This document shows, in pieces, positions 13,391 through 24,855 of a stretch of DNA of 64,000 nucleotides. The position numbers and the translations under genes were made by a program. Under the pieces are notes generated by a model that saw only the letters and a program-made list of their open reading frames with translations, was not told the DNA's origin and ran no database searches. The stretch comes from Lethocerus indicus (lineage: Eukaryota; Arthropoda; Insecta; Hemiptera; Belostomatidae), in the NCBI GenBank assembly GCA_019843655.1, contig JACDQD010000102.1, positions 1,435,501 to 1,499,500 on the forward strand, given 5' to 3'. The number at the start of each line of letters is the position of its first letter. Position 1 is the stretch's first letter.

Positions 13391-16300
13391 GTAAGCTCCT
13401 TACAGTGTCGATTTAGTTGCGATTTATTTTTCGAGGTTGTACCGTCCCACTAACGTTGTTTTCTCGCTGTTATTTCAGCACCAGCAGCAAGTGGCGACGG
13501 CCGTGGAGCGCGCCAAGCAGGTCACGATGACGGAACTGAACGCCATCATTGGGGTGAGTCCGATTCGGCTTTAATTCGGGTGGAACTGATCGCCACTCTC
13601 TCCTATCTGTTGTCGTTCTTATGTGTGTGTATTATTCGCTATTGCGTATTCTCTCACTGGCTGAGTTCAGTAATTTGCGGCCTCGTCAAACCAGTTATTT
13701 ACCAGATAAACTACAGGGTATTTATGGTCTATTTATAATATCTCAAACATTAAATATTACGTTTTTTAAAAGAGTAAGTAATTGATCGGGCCACAAGTTC
13801 CGAAATTGGCGGCCTAATGCATGTAAAATACTTCATCGCAGAGCCTTTGCTTAAGCAAACATCAGGTCTGGGCGATCGGGATTATGTGTGATCAAGTAAA
13901 TTATTAATTATTAGCGAGAGCAATAATTCCGGATCACTCGGATTTAAAATGTATTATTATTTTTCTCGGCGTTAAGAATCCTACGCCGTAAGATCATACA
14001 ACTCCGTAATAGTATAAGGGCACAGAGTGTGCGAGTACACGCTAATGGAGGAAGTCACAATTCGATCCCCTATAGAAAAGGACGTGTTCCAACGGTGAAC
14101 GGTGGGGTGAGGCCCAATGGAGGGAGAGCGCGGTAGGCTTTTGATATTCAGTCGGCGTGCCGGGGAGCGGTGCATCCGGTTTGGCCTCGGGTCGGAGCCT
14201 GCCTCGAGGGGCCTCTCCCGCCCGGCCGACGTTGTCCACGCCACTCGGTATGCCGCACGCCCGCACTCTCAGATTATTGTCGCTACCCTCCGTCAAAACT
14301 CACAATTGCGCGACTGGTTTAAACGCGGTCGGAGCCCGGCCAAAACCCAACCCGGTTGGAAAGGGGCTCGGCGACCGCATACCGGTCACGTCGGCCGTCC
14401 TCCCACCTCCCGGACGTTTGCCAATCTCATCCGCGTTTAAAGCTCCTCGGCCGGTAGAAAATGAGGGCTTGGCGTCGCATTCTATTGAAATTGGCTGTTT
14501 GAGTCGTCTTCCGAAATAGAAGAACGGGAGGAATGATTCCTCGTCGGCCACAGCGATAACGGCGTTTAAACAGTCTATTTCTACCTTCGGGATAGTAACG
14601 CCCGATTTCGCAGCTATATTCGATATCGGTTGACAAGTTTATATTTCGGTTTCGCTGACGATTCACAGTCCCGTGAGCGTGTAGTGGTAAAAGAGGTCCG
14701 AGTCTCTGAAACTAACTCGGGATTTGCCGGCTTTATGAAAATCATCGGGCCGGAGGGAGGTCGAGTTAATTTGAGCGGCGCTAGAGCGGATTACCCCACC
14801 TCTCCCCCCTTCGTCAACCCTCACCCAGTCCCCGTCACTGGATTTTTCGCCCGGGGGATGTTTTTCGGAAAAAAGAGCTAAAGAGAGAGGGCGGGCGAGA
14901 GCGAGAGAGAGTCTCTGGGAGGACGGCGCAGATTACAGTTTCTTATTAAAACTTACAACCCCCTCCCCGCTTATAAATGGAACACTTCCAAGAAGGGGGG
15001 GATGCAAGGGTTTTTCTTGCCTTAAGCCGCCCCTCCCGTCCCCCCGCCTATACGTCTCCTACAGTCACTTAAATAACGACACGAAAAATGGGGGCTTTGT
15101 AACGACTTTCAATTATACTTTTTTAATCAAGCTCCTCCCGGCGCGGGTCGAGGCGCCCACCCTCATTTGCATGTTATTAATACAATTAGAGTCCTCTCCC
15201 CCCGATCCTCGGACTTTCACCCCTCGGAATAATTTAAAAAGAAATATCCTCCCTCTGTACTTCCGGTCGGCCCACCCCCGCAAAGCTCTCGCTCGTTTAA
15301 CTTTTCCGCCGACTTTCTAAATCATTAAACTCTCCCTCGGCTTCCCCATCCGCCCCTTTTAATACTGACAAGAATGCCCCGTTACATCTCATTAAGCATT
15401 AACTCAGCGCCAGCATTGCCGCGACCCTCCTCTCCCCTACTACTAGCTTCCCCTCTATTTTCCCACTTCTTTTTTTTCATCCCCTTTTTTTTATTTTTCT
15501 ATTTAAGCGCGAGACGTCGAAAATTCAAAACCTTTATTCGGCGCCGGAGTTGAGACTCCTTCGAAAGTCCCTCTTAGAAAACGTGATAATTTATCGACTG
15601 GGGTGTTTTTTTGTTATTGGCGGAGGGAACTCCGCTTATCCAGTTCTATTTAACAATACTCGGCCGTTCTGTAGGATTCGTCTGAACTTTCGACCAACGA
15701 AAATGTTTCATTAATCATTAATCACTAATCATTTAGTGGCGTTAATGTCGCGTGTTATTATACGCCGGGAGTTACTATTGGACACATTCGATTGTTGGAG
15801 AGTTAAGATAACATTTATAAGCGGGTCCGCCGCTGGAGTTAATAAACATACGGGCGGTATCGATTACGGGTCGGTGTAGGGGGCCGAAAATAGGCGGGGG
15901 ACGGATGACGAATAACCGAGATTGGAGGGGCCGGTGGGTTGTGTTGGGGTGTGGAGTGGTGGAGTGGAGCGGAGGGTGGTGGAGTGGAGTGGAGGTGCCA
16001 GGGCCAGATAAGGACGCTCCGCGTATGGAGCACCTGTGTAATAGGGCGGCCGCCATAATTCAGCCGGGTGTCGGCCCGTGTTTTGTTATTCATTATACTA
16101 ATAGTATTGCGGACAGGGGGCCGCGGGATAAGGGTAGTTTGAACCCGGACGCCCGCGCCCAGTTTACACTACTAATTACCCACCCCCGGCTGACCACTCC
16201 GCCACCGCAAATTATTTAGCCCCGCTCCCTCTCTCATACCCTGTTCTACATATCCCGGCCGCCTCGCTACATCGCATTTCCCCTGTTAGCGCAGCTCCAT

Positions 16301-16656
16301 CACTTATAATCCATCATTATCGTGTGCTCCGACAACGATCTGCATTTTGTATTGTGCGAAATGTCGCTGCTTTGTACTTATTCCTGAATATCAATCTACC
16401 GGATTTGACATTTTTTTAATCTCGTTTCATTCGTTCTTGCATATAGTAAAATAAAAATGATTTTACTCTGTAATATTTAAAAAAAATTTGTTATATTTCT
16501 CAGTGTTACCATATTTCATTCTTTGCATAATTCTGCTTTGTATTTCGGCGTTTATCCCCCCAACACTACACTTAAAAGTGTGAGAATTAAAATAATCAAT
16601 TCTCGAATGAATTGTCAAATGTGCTTGGTACACTTTAAATATACATCTTATTATGT

Positions 16657-16700
<44 letters not shown>

Positions 16701-19700
16701 CAAGTGTGTATACATGTGGTAAATGTATATTGCAATAAATATAAATGAAATATTGTTCATTCAGTTGGCCGAAAAATTCTAGTTTCATCCATTTTTTCTG
16801 GCAGGATTTGTACGAAGTCTTACTCGTAAAGTGTCACTGATACGTATACTATATTATAATTATAACGCGCGACGAGGATAGGCTTCCACATATCTGGTTA
16901 TAATATTTATAATCACGTTAATATTAGATAATCGCTCTTTCCCCGTTCGGGACCATCTGTCGGCGGTTCGAGCCTCCTGTTTCTCCACTCACCGAACATC
17001 TGCCTTCCCCCCTCCAAAACGGTCCTTCTTTTAATTACAGATTAATCAATTTCGGCCCCCAGTTTTCGGTTTTGGGGATAGGGTCGACGGTGTCCATCCA
17101 ATTTGGGGTTCGAACGAGCCCGTAGCGCGATAACATATGACAAGCGAGTCCCTGTACTTTATCCCCCGATCCGGAAATGTGACTAATTCACGAAAATTAC
17201 AACGTGCCGCTGCCGCCTTCAAATTGCAATTAGTAGTTTTATTACCGCGAGTTAATTTTTCGGCGGTGGTCGCAGGTTGGCCCCGCGAAAACCCAGTTAG
17301 GGTCGCTAATGACCGGAGTCAAGAGTGCCCCGGCCCATTATCACTCTGTTAACCGACCCGTCTAGACGGCTGCAACGAAACAAGTTTCGGACCTCGCTTC
17401 GGCTGGTCGGTGGCAGGTTCCGGTTGAGAGGGCTCGAAAGAGTTAAAAAAACGTCAATATTGACCCTGGGCCGCTTCCTACCTCCTCGACGCTACCCTCT
17501 TAATGGCGCCCCATGGCTTGCGGTAGTCAAAAACGACACTTGACAATTCATTGTGAATGAGTCGTCGGAAGCTCTATTTCCTACGTTTCCATCATTTTAA
17601 ACAAGTACGCTGTCACTCTATCATCCCGTTGTATTCGGGAATGTTTTTATTATTCCTCTCGTGGAAAGCATAGATGGCTCAAATTCATTTTAGGCCATAT
17701 TCATTTTTTTTTTCATGTTAGGCTTCTATTCCTGGGCAGAGAAACTCTTATTCAATCGACATCGTCGATTGCACAAAAAAGGATTGCTCATTTATTGCTC
17801 GAAAAACTAGTGCGAAGTCACCGATCCGCTCGTTATCGCCGGGCAGGCGGAGGCACAAACCGTGACGGTATAATTACCGTATCGAATAGTTTCATCTCCG
17901 GCTGTTTTTATTTCCAGGGCCGGTGGGGAGGCGCGATGCCGGCCGGCTACTTGTTAAATTCCTGGCAAAACGTTGACCCTTTTTAGGGCGGTTAACTCGG
18001 GCCGCTGTGTACATTTTTTCCGATTCATTAGGGCGGCCGCCGGGCCGTGACCGAAGCCCTCTCCCTCCGGATCCCCCGCATTTTTTCAAGAGCGGGACGC
18101 GATTAGCGGCGCGTGTCCTGGAGGGGGGCGGCGATGTTCGCCCTCCCCCGACGGAAGTGATAATGACGAATTTCGGGCTTATTACAAGCCTCCCCCGAAG
18201 CGCTCCCCTCACTCGTCTCGGATGGTCGAAATCGTTTTTCTCCCTGGCGGGCTCCGTTCCCCTTTCGGAGCCCGCAAGGCCCGACCCGCCCCCGGCTTAG
18301 AACCCGCTGGGAAATCAGTTCGCGTCCCCCAAGTATCTCGCCCCCCGGAGGGTCGGGCCTCCCTATTGATGTAGGCCCGTCCGCAATAGGGCCTACCGCC
18401 GCATTACCGTGTAAGGCGTAATGCGCTACTCCCACCGCTGTGTGTGGTCTATGACCCGGGGCGGGGTTTCGCCGATTCGTATGTCCCTGCCGTAGCCGTT
18501 TACCGGAGGAGCCCGGTGGGCCGCCTCATCCTCCCTCCCCTACATATCGTATCATGAATATTCACCGAGACCGGGGCGGGCTTTGTGACGTGAGACGCGG
18601 ACGAAATGGCGAACGGACGGGGCTGAAGCTAAAGACCGGTGGCGGCAGTAAGCGGCTTACGTGATCCAACTCGATAAACCCCCCCTGCCTTATCACCCCT
18701 TTTTATTAAACATCTTCCCCGAGCCGAATAATAATGGCCGGTATTTTGAGATCGAGGTTTCGTCTGTAGAGGTACCGACTGATCTATAGACTTGTACTGG
18801 ATCCTTTATCGCTCTAGAGTGTTATAATCTGAACCGGGTAGTGCGATTTTATGAACGGGCCGAATTCCGCCCGTTTAAATGTTAATGTTTAAAACATTAC
18901 GAAAAACAAACAAGTTAAAACAACAAACTCGTTAAACAAAACGAGTTAAAACATTTATTGCTGAAACGGCAATTAACTGGCCTGATGCACCCTAAGATGA
19001 ACCGGATTCGGCTTCTGAAAATCGACAAGCATCCTACTATTGACGTATTGAAATATGAACCGAAAAGTGCAAACCGGTTTACTTTAAGACCGAACAACCC
19101 AGAGAACACTATGTTAACTAATTTTATGTTAGCGCCATTCGTAGACAATTTCAGCCGCTTTCTGGCATATTATCTGAATTGAACTCCAATATTGAGTAAG
19201 CCGCCGTGATTATCATTCACGAAGGATATTCCGTCGCTTCTGGTCGAGAACGTGACTTCGGCGTCGGCCGAACAAGAAAGACATCAATCGAACCCGGCGG
19301 TGATTTCCTTCCATTGTTTTTATTGATAACTTTATATCTCTATTTGACAAATGAGGCGGTGTTAGATACGCTCGATTGTTCCCGGAACGATCTTTATTAT
19401 AGTACAACCTTACTTTAATATTTTTCTAACGGCCTGAAATAATTTTTATCTATGAATAAATTTCAATCGAATAGATCATTATGCGTAATTGGTGCCGGAA
19501 AAAATTCTTCTTCGTTCCCGTTCGATCTAAATACGCTCGGAATAAGCGAGCCACTACAAATGAATCTAAACACATCGAAAAGCAATCAATTTCACGGTAC
19601 AATTTAATTGTGCAAAGGGGAAGCGATTGGATTCGGCCCCACTTTTAGTAATATTGGCGGGGGAGAGCCACAAAGGCGAGTTAGACGCGACATACCTCCC

Positions 19701-22700
19701 GTAGCCAATTTATTCCTCCACTGATTTTGTCGCTGTTAACTTCATTCAGTCGAATTAACCTGTTTAGTTGTGTGTCACTCGCTCTTAAAAGGCCCTATAG
19801 AACTGCATTTACGCTCCGAAGGGCGTACTTTGATTTTTTTGCAGTGTTCGTCCTCAATTATTTTTTATTCTTTCTCATATCGTAACGTTTATAAAAACGT
19901 TTCTCCTTTCTTTGAAAATTCAATTTTCCGATATACAGATTTACACCTCGTAAACAGGCCCCTCATGACACCCCTCGTTCGGGCCGAAACCCTCCCCCTC
20001 CCGCTCCCCCGAGTCCATTATTTATTCCTGGAAGCTTCCTACCCTCCTTTGTTGTCGCCATTGTTGTCAGCGCTTTTCATGTCTAAAGCTCTCCTCGTCC
20101 CCGTCCTGAGCGTCGAGCGACAAGGGAGGAAGGAAAAATACCACTTTGACAAATCATCCGTCGTATCCGGTCTATCGACACTGAAAGGGGCCGAGAGGCG
20201 AGAGGAGATAAGTTCAGCGGTGATATCAGGGCCTAAGTAGATAAGAGTGGGCCGATAGGACAGGAGACAGCGACTTTAATTCAATCCGAACGTAATCCAA
20301 TCCACCGTCACCGGGTCACAATTATTGTTTATTGTCAAGAAAAAACTTACGAAAAAAAGGATATGAAGTTGGAAAGCGCTGGAATGACGCGCTCATTATA
20401 CGGATTGAAATTACATATCACCTCAAGGGAGGGGCGTATTTTCGTTTTAAGTGCTTCGAGGGTTCAGTCTAAAATAAACTGTGGGAGCAAACAAAGGCCG
20501 GCGGCAAAGTTGGAACCGGAGGAGTGGGAAATTTGTGAGGCGTCACGTCTTCTAGAGCGGTGGCGGGGGGGAGGAGTCATGACCCGAGTCAGGACGCACG
20601 TTTCCGTGCGGACTTTCACGCTTCTGAAAGCGGCTGGCTCTGCCAGAGAGAGAGAGAGAGAGAGGGGGAGAGAGAGAAAAAAATATGGAAAGAAGTTAGC
20701 CGAAGTGGTGAAGTGTTGGTCGGGTTCCGCTCGAGGGAGCCGGTGCCCGTGCCTTATCTGGGCACTCGACCACACCTCTAGGGCCCGAGCCCGCTGCGAA
20801 ACGTCGCCAGCGTCTTTTTCTGGTTTCTCGTCAATCGTCTTATCGCGTCCGTGATTATATCGTCGATCGTGCCATTTCAAAACTGGGATGGGATTACTGA
20901 AGGCAGTAATCGGAGTCATTTCTAGTTATCAACCCTGCCTCCCCCCTTCCTGCAATTCTTGAAAGGCCTTCTTGTGCCCGGTGATAGAAAATATGTACAA
21001 CTAAATATTATTAACGCATTGGACTCTGAAATTTGTATTTGCAACCGAGGCCGCACCAATTGAGCTTAGTTGTGTGTCTGAATTGTTTTTATTTTATTTT
21101 TTATATATAGCCTCTGTAATTTCGTAAGTGGTTATGTTCATTGTATAAGTTTGGACTCTACAGATATATATTGTGCCCATGTACGTTGTATGTGTAATAA
21201 TGCTTTTTATAAGAATATTATTTTTATGATTTCTGTTATAAACGACGGAGCCAGTAGAGGTCCGGGAGTTGTCTGACATATTATATACTCCTTCCGTTTT
21301 ATTTCCACTAATTTTTCTGTATTTCTCTTTTTTTTCTTTTAAATGTTCTTTATCACTGGATGTTGTAATTTTTATACTTTATTATTTTTAGTTGTGGACT
21401 TGTATTTTAGATTTGTGTTCGTGTTTATTATTGCATTTCTTAGATTTGACAAAAACAAAATTAAACAAAAACAATTTTTTACTCAAACAAAATTGTATAT
21501 TTTTTGTTTCTATTTTTATGTTGCAGCAACAACGACCGGACCTACCCAGATTATTGGTAAGAAAAACGAATTGTTCAGACATAATTGAAGTATAATAACA
21601 CATTCTCGAATTTCGTTAACAAAAAATTTTAAATTTGACTAAAAAGGAAACTGTTCAGGAAATTTTCCCCTCACGTACATGCGTATCCATGTATATTGGA
21701 GGGCATAACTTATACAATGTCTTTGGGTTCTTGTGCTTCTTCTGAATGTCCTGTCACTAACACTTATATTTTTATATATAATATATACCTTGAGACTAAC
21801 GTACATGACCCATTAATCATTTTCCAGGACTCGCCGTTCTGATTATGCGTATAAAGACTTGTTCTGTCCGTTGATACTGTATCTAATAGAACTGCTCATA
21901 TTATTGTCCTTGTGGGTTAACCGAGTTTCTGTTTTATTCTATGCACTAAACAATCCTGTCCCGCTCCTAAAATGAGTTCCAAAACCGTGATTTAAAAATA
22001 AATGGAAAGCATCGTTCATAATAAGAATTTCATAACAATTAAGTTACATGTTTCATTATTACATGAATTATAATTTTCAAAAAAAAATGTTGTAATAGTG
22101 CCGCGGTTGAAGCATTTTGACCTGAATTGAATAAGCTACCGGCTCGGTCCGCTTTTTTGGACTTTCAGGCCCCGTCGAATCTGTGGCTCCTTCCAAGTTT
22201 AACTTTTCCTTAGCGGTGTCAAGGGCCATAATTGAATTAGCGGCGCAACGTCAAACTCCTAAACGTCGGCTCGCCATTAACAGTGACGCTTCTTCCATCC
22301 TCGCGCTTACCTTACGAATTATCACCGCTCCTCTTCTTTTCTCTCTCGCTCTCTCTCTCTCTCTTTCTCTCTCTACCTATTTAAGCCCCCTTCCCGTTTA
22401 GCTGGCTGTGTTTAAACGCTTTGAAAACAACTGGTTACTCCGCCTTGGACTGGGGCTATTATTTGTAACGGACACGCTACTATATAGGGGCCGGCGGAGC
22501 TACCTCCTTAAGGGACACACCGGTGGGTGAGGTAACACCCACGGCTTTCGATGTATCGCATTCGGTAGACAATGCTTATATTGGTGCAGACCCGGGAGGC
22601 TCCACGAAACTGGATTTTGCGTCGGCGATTTATCGGGAGGAAAATATATGGTATTATTTCTTGTTAAACTAAGGACAAAGTATAACTTAGGAGTAGGACA

Positions 22701-24764
22701 AATGGCTGCGGGATTAACGGCTATCCTTCCTCGTCTCGACATTAACTAAGGACTTATCCTATATATCGAGCGTTTGCACGCATGAAAATCAACAATAATC
22801 TCTATGGAGTGCTGGAACGACTAACTATTAACTTTCCTGTCCGATTTTTGTTCATATTTCCCGTCTGAGAGACGGGGATTTTTTTCCACCTGAGAGCTCT
22901 GCGTTATCGGCATATCTGTTTCTCTGTTTTCAGCAACAGATGCACGCCCAGCAGTTGCCGCACGCGGGTCACGCGCCCCCGCTGCCGATGATGCCCCACC
23001 CGGCGCTGCCGGGGCCGCCGGCCACCGCCGCCTCCCTTCTCGGCCTCTCAGGGGCACTCGGGGCACCCGCCTCCCACCCCCTCAGCATGCTCGCCGCCAA
23101 GCCCGATATCCACAGGGATGAAGCAAAAACAACAGCAGGTAAATATCTATTTTATTTCATTCCCTCGATATCCTATTTTAGTAACAAACAACGGGGGTCC
23201 ATAACCCCCTAAACCGCTGTCTCGGCACCGAACTTCAACCGACTGAACGCGTTTAAAAAAATCCAGGTTGCTCGTGTTGGACTATGCCAAGTAAAAAATG
23301 CCTAATGCCTGGTAAAAAAAAGCGCCTGCCAGAAATCACTTACGTGTCACCAGTTTAACACTTCCTCCAGAACTTTGGACTGTTCATTACCACACGGGTG
23401 TCGGATTGTCACCGCTCCGGGGGTTTTATTATCTCCCTTCCTCGGGCTCGAATTCACGAAAAGATAAGAGCGTTAAAGAGAGCGCTTCGATCCGGACACA
23501 TTTCATATTATAGACAGGCCATTGCACTAAGTCAAGAAGTTGTTTATACGTGTTGTATAAAAAGAGATTCGAAACTGCGTTCGTACACTATTTTTTTTGT
23601 CTGCGGCCAACGCGGTAAGCACGTAATGCGCGCGTGTAAAGGGCCGTACGAATTTCACGCTAGAGTAGCCTTAACCTTGTCCCACCGACAAATGAACGTT
23701 TTGCCCGGCGGTGGTCTCCGCCCATTCTCTCAAAAAAAAATAATAAAATTACGGGCGGCGACCCGAATTAATCTCACCTCTCGAGTTTTTTCCCCCTTGT
23801 GCCGTACAGACCCCCCAATTTATCAAAACGCCGAAGCTTTAAATTTAATTAGTACTATTTTAAACCCCGTGCAATCGGTCGATCGGCGTGTCGGCTCTTG
23901 TTTATAATTAAGTGCTCTTTAAAGGAAAAAACAAACAGCGGAATATTGGACTAAATTCTTCTTTTTATAATAGCCCTCGCCCGGTTAATAAATAATAACG
24001 TATTAAAATGAAAAGTCCGCTCCTCCGGGAGTCTGTTATAATAACAACCCCGGGCGCTTGGGGACGCTTCGTTTTGTACTTGTTAGCCGGGCGGTGTAAT
24101 TGCTTTTGCGGGCGAATTAATTAAAATATGAATGTGTTTCGGAAGTGAAGCGGCGCTCGACCCTCTGATATTTCAACAAAGCTCGCCGGCCGACTCCGCT
24201 CCGGGGTTTGTTAGCGAAACGTTTTTGTTTTATCGAGCGCGTTTCAACCTTTGTAATTCGGGTTTTCCATTCTTTTTTCCCTCTTATTATCACTCCAGGT
24301 CTTCTCCTCCCTTTTTTCCTTTTTATCCCGGGGCATACCGTTTCAATAAAAATATCCGGCCGAGGGGGGAGGGCGCACTTTTGAACGTTTCAAGGAGCCC
24401 CCATTTCCGAATCGCGAATATTAATTTAGCGACGTCATGTTTTGGCCGCATTGTTTTTTAATTTGTTTCCGCGCGAAATATTACGAAAGGAAGCATTTTT
24501 CCGCTTCATAAACTGTCTGAAGAACTTGTTTTCCTTTTGTACTCTCTCTTTCTTTCTTTTTCTTTATGGACGCTCTTGGCAATAACAGACGTGAACTTGT
24601 TAAATGAAACACTCGCTCTGGCCAAAGCCGAATCATGAAATTCTGAATTGAAGAATGCACGTGTCTCTATATTAATCGAATAATTTTTTAAATGAAGTAA
24701 ATGTAAATTGGACACTGTCAAACATTTATATGCTTTATAAACAGCTAAAGCTGTTTCCCCCCCT

Positions 24765-24855
<91 letters not shown>

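Larger units (their letters stand above)
13554..21526 (+). other. intron downstream of exon B (about 8 kb)
   Basis: This is noncoding sequence between exon B and the candidate cassette exon. It contains a G-rich imperfect tandem repeat at 15956-15996, a 36-bp (TA)n at 16661, a short (GA)n at 20645, GC-rich segments around 14.1-14.5 and 17.8-18.5 kb, and pyrimidine-rich DNA at 15.0-15.5 kb. The AT-rich stretch at 18.87-18.96 kb repeats AGTTAAAACA and includes a small AACTCGT/ACGAGTT hairpin. No defensible gene was seen on either strand. Confidence 0.8.

Noticed and set aside
16960..17125. GGTTCGAGCC and GGGTTCGAAC sequences resembling tRNA B boxes (also GGTTCAAATCC near 10113)
   Set aside because: No matching A box, acceptor stem or cloverleaf could be formed at the right spacing.
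19770..20240. 156-codon open frame on +
   Set aside because: No similarity I recognise, mixed low-complexity hydrophobic and Pro/Leu-rich stretches, no splice or promoter support.
20363..20854. 163-codon open frame on + with an overlapping 151-codon frame on -
   Set aside because: Both cross a (GA)n tract that suppresses stop codons in all frames. Not recognisable.
20892..20911. Small hairpin GATTACTG-AAGG-CAGTAATC (also ACCATTGT/ACAATGGT at 51477 and TCACACA/TGTGTGA at 39977)
   Set aside because: Perfect arms of 7-8 bp with tiny loops are expected several times by chance in 64 kb. No miRNA-like length.
23398..23907. 169-codon open frame just downstream of exon C
   Set aside because: It begins at a non-ATG codon, has no recognisable motif, and lies in intron sequence of ordinary composition. 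Probably chance.
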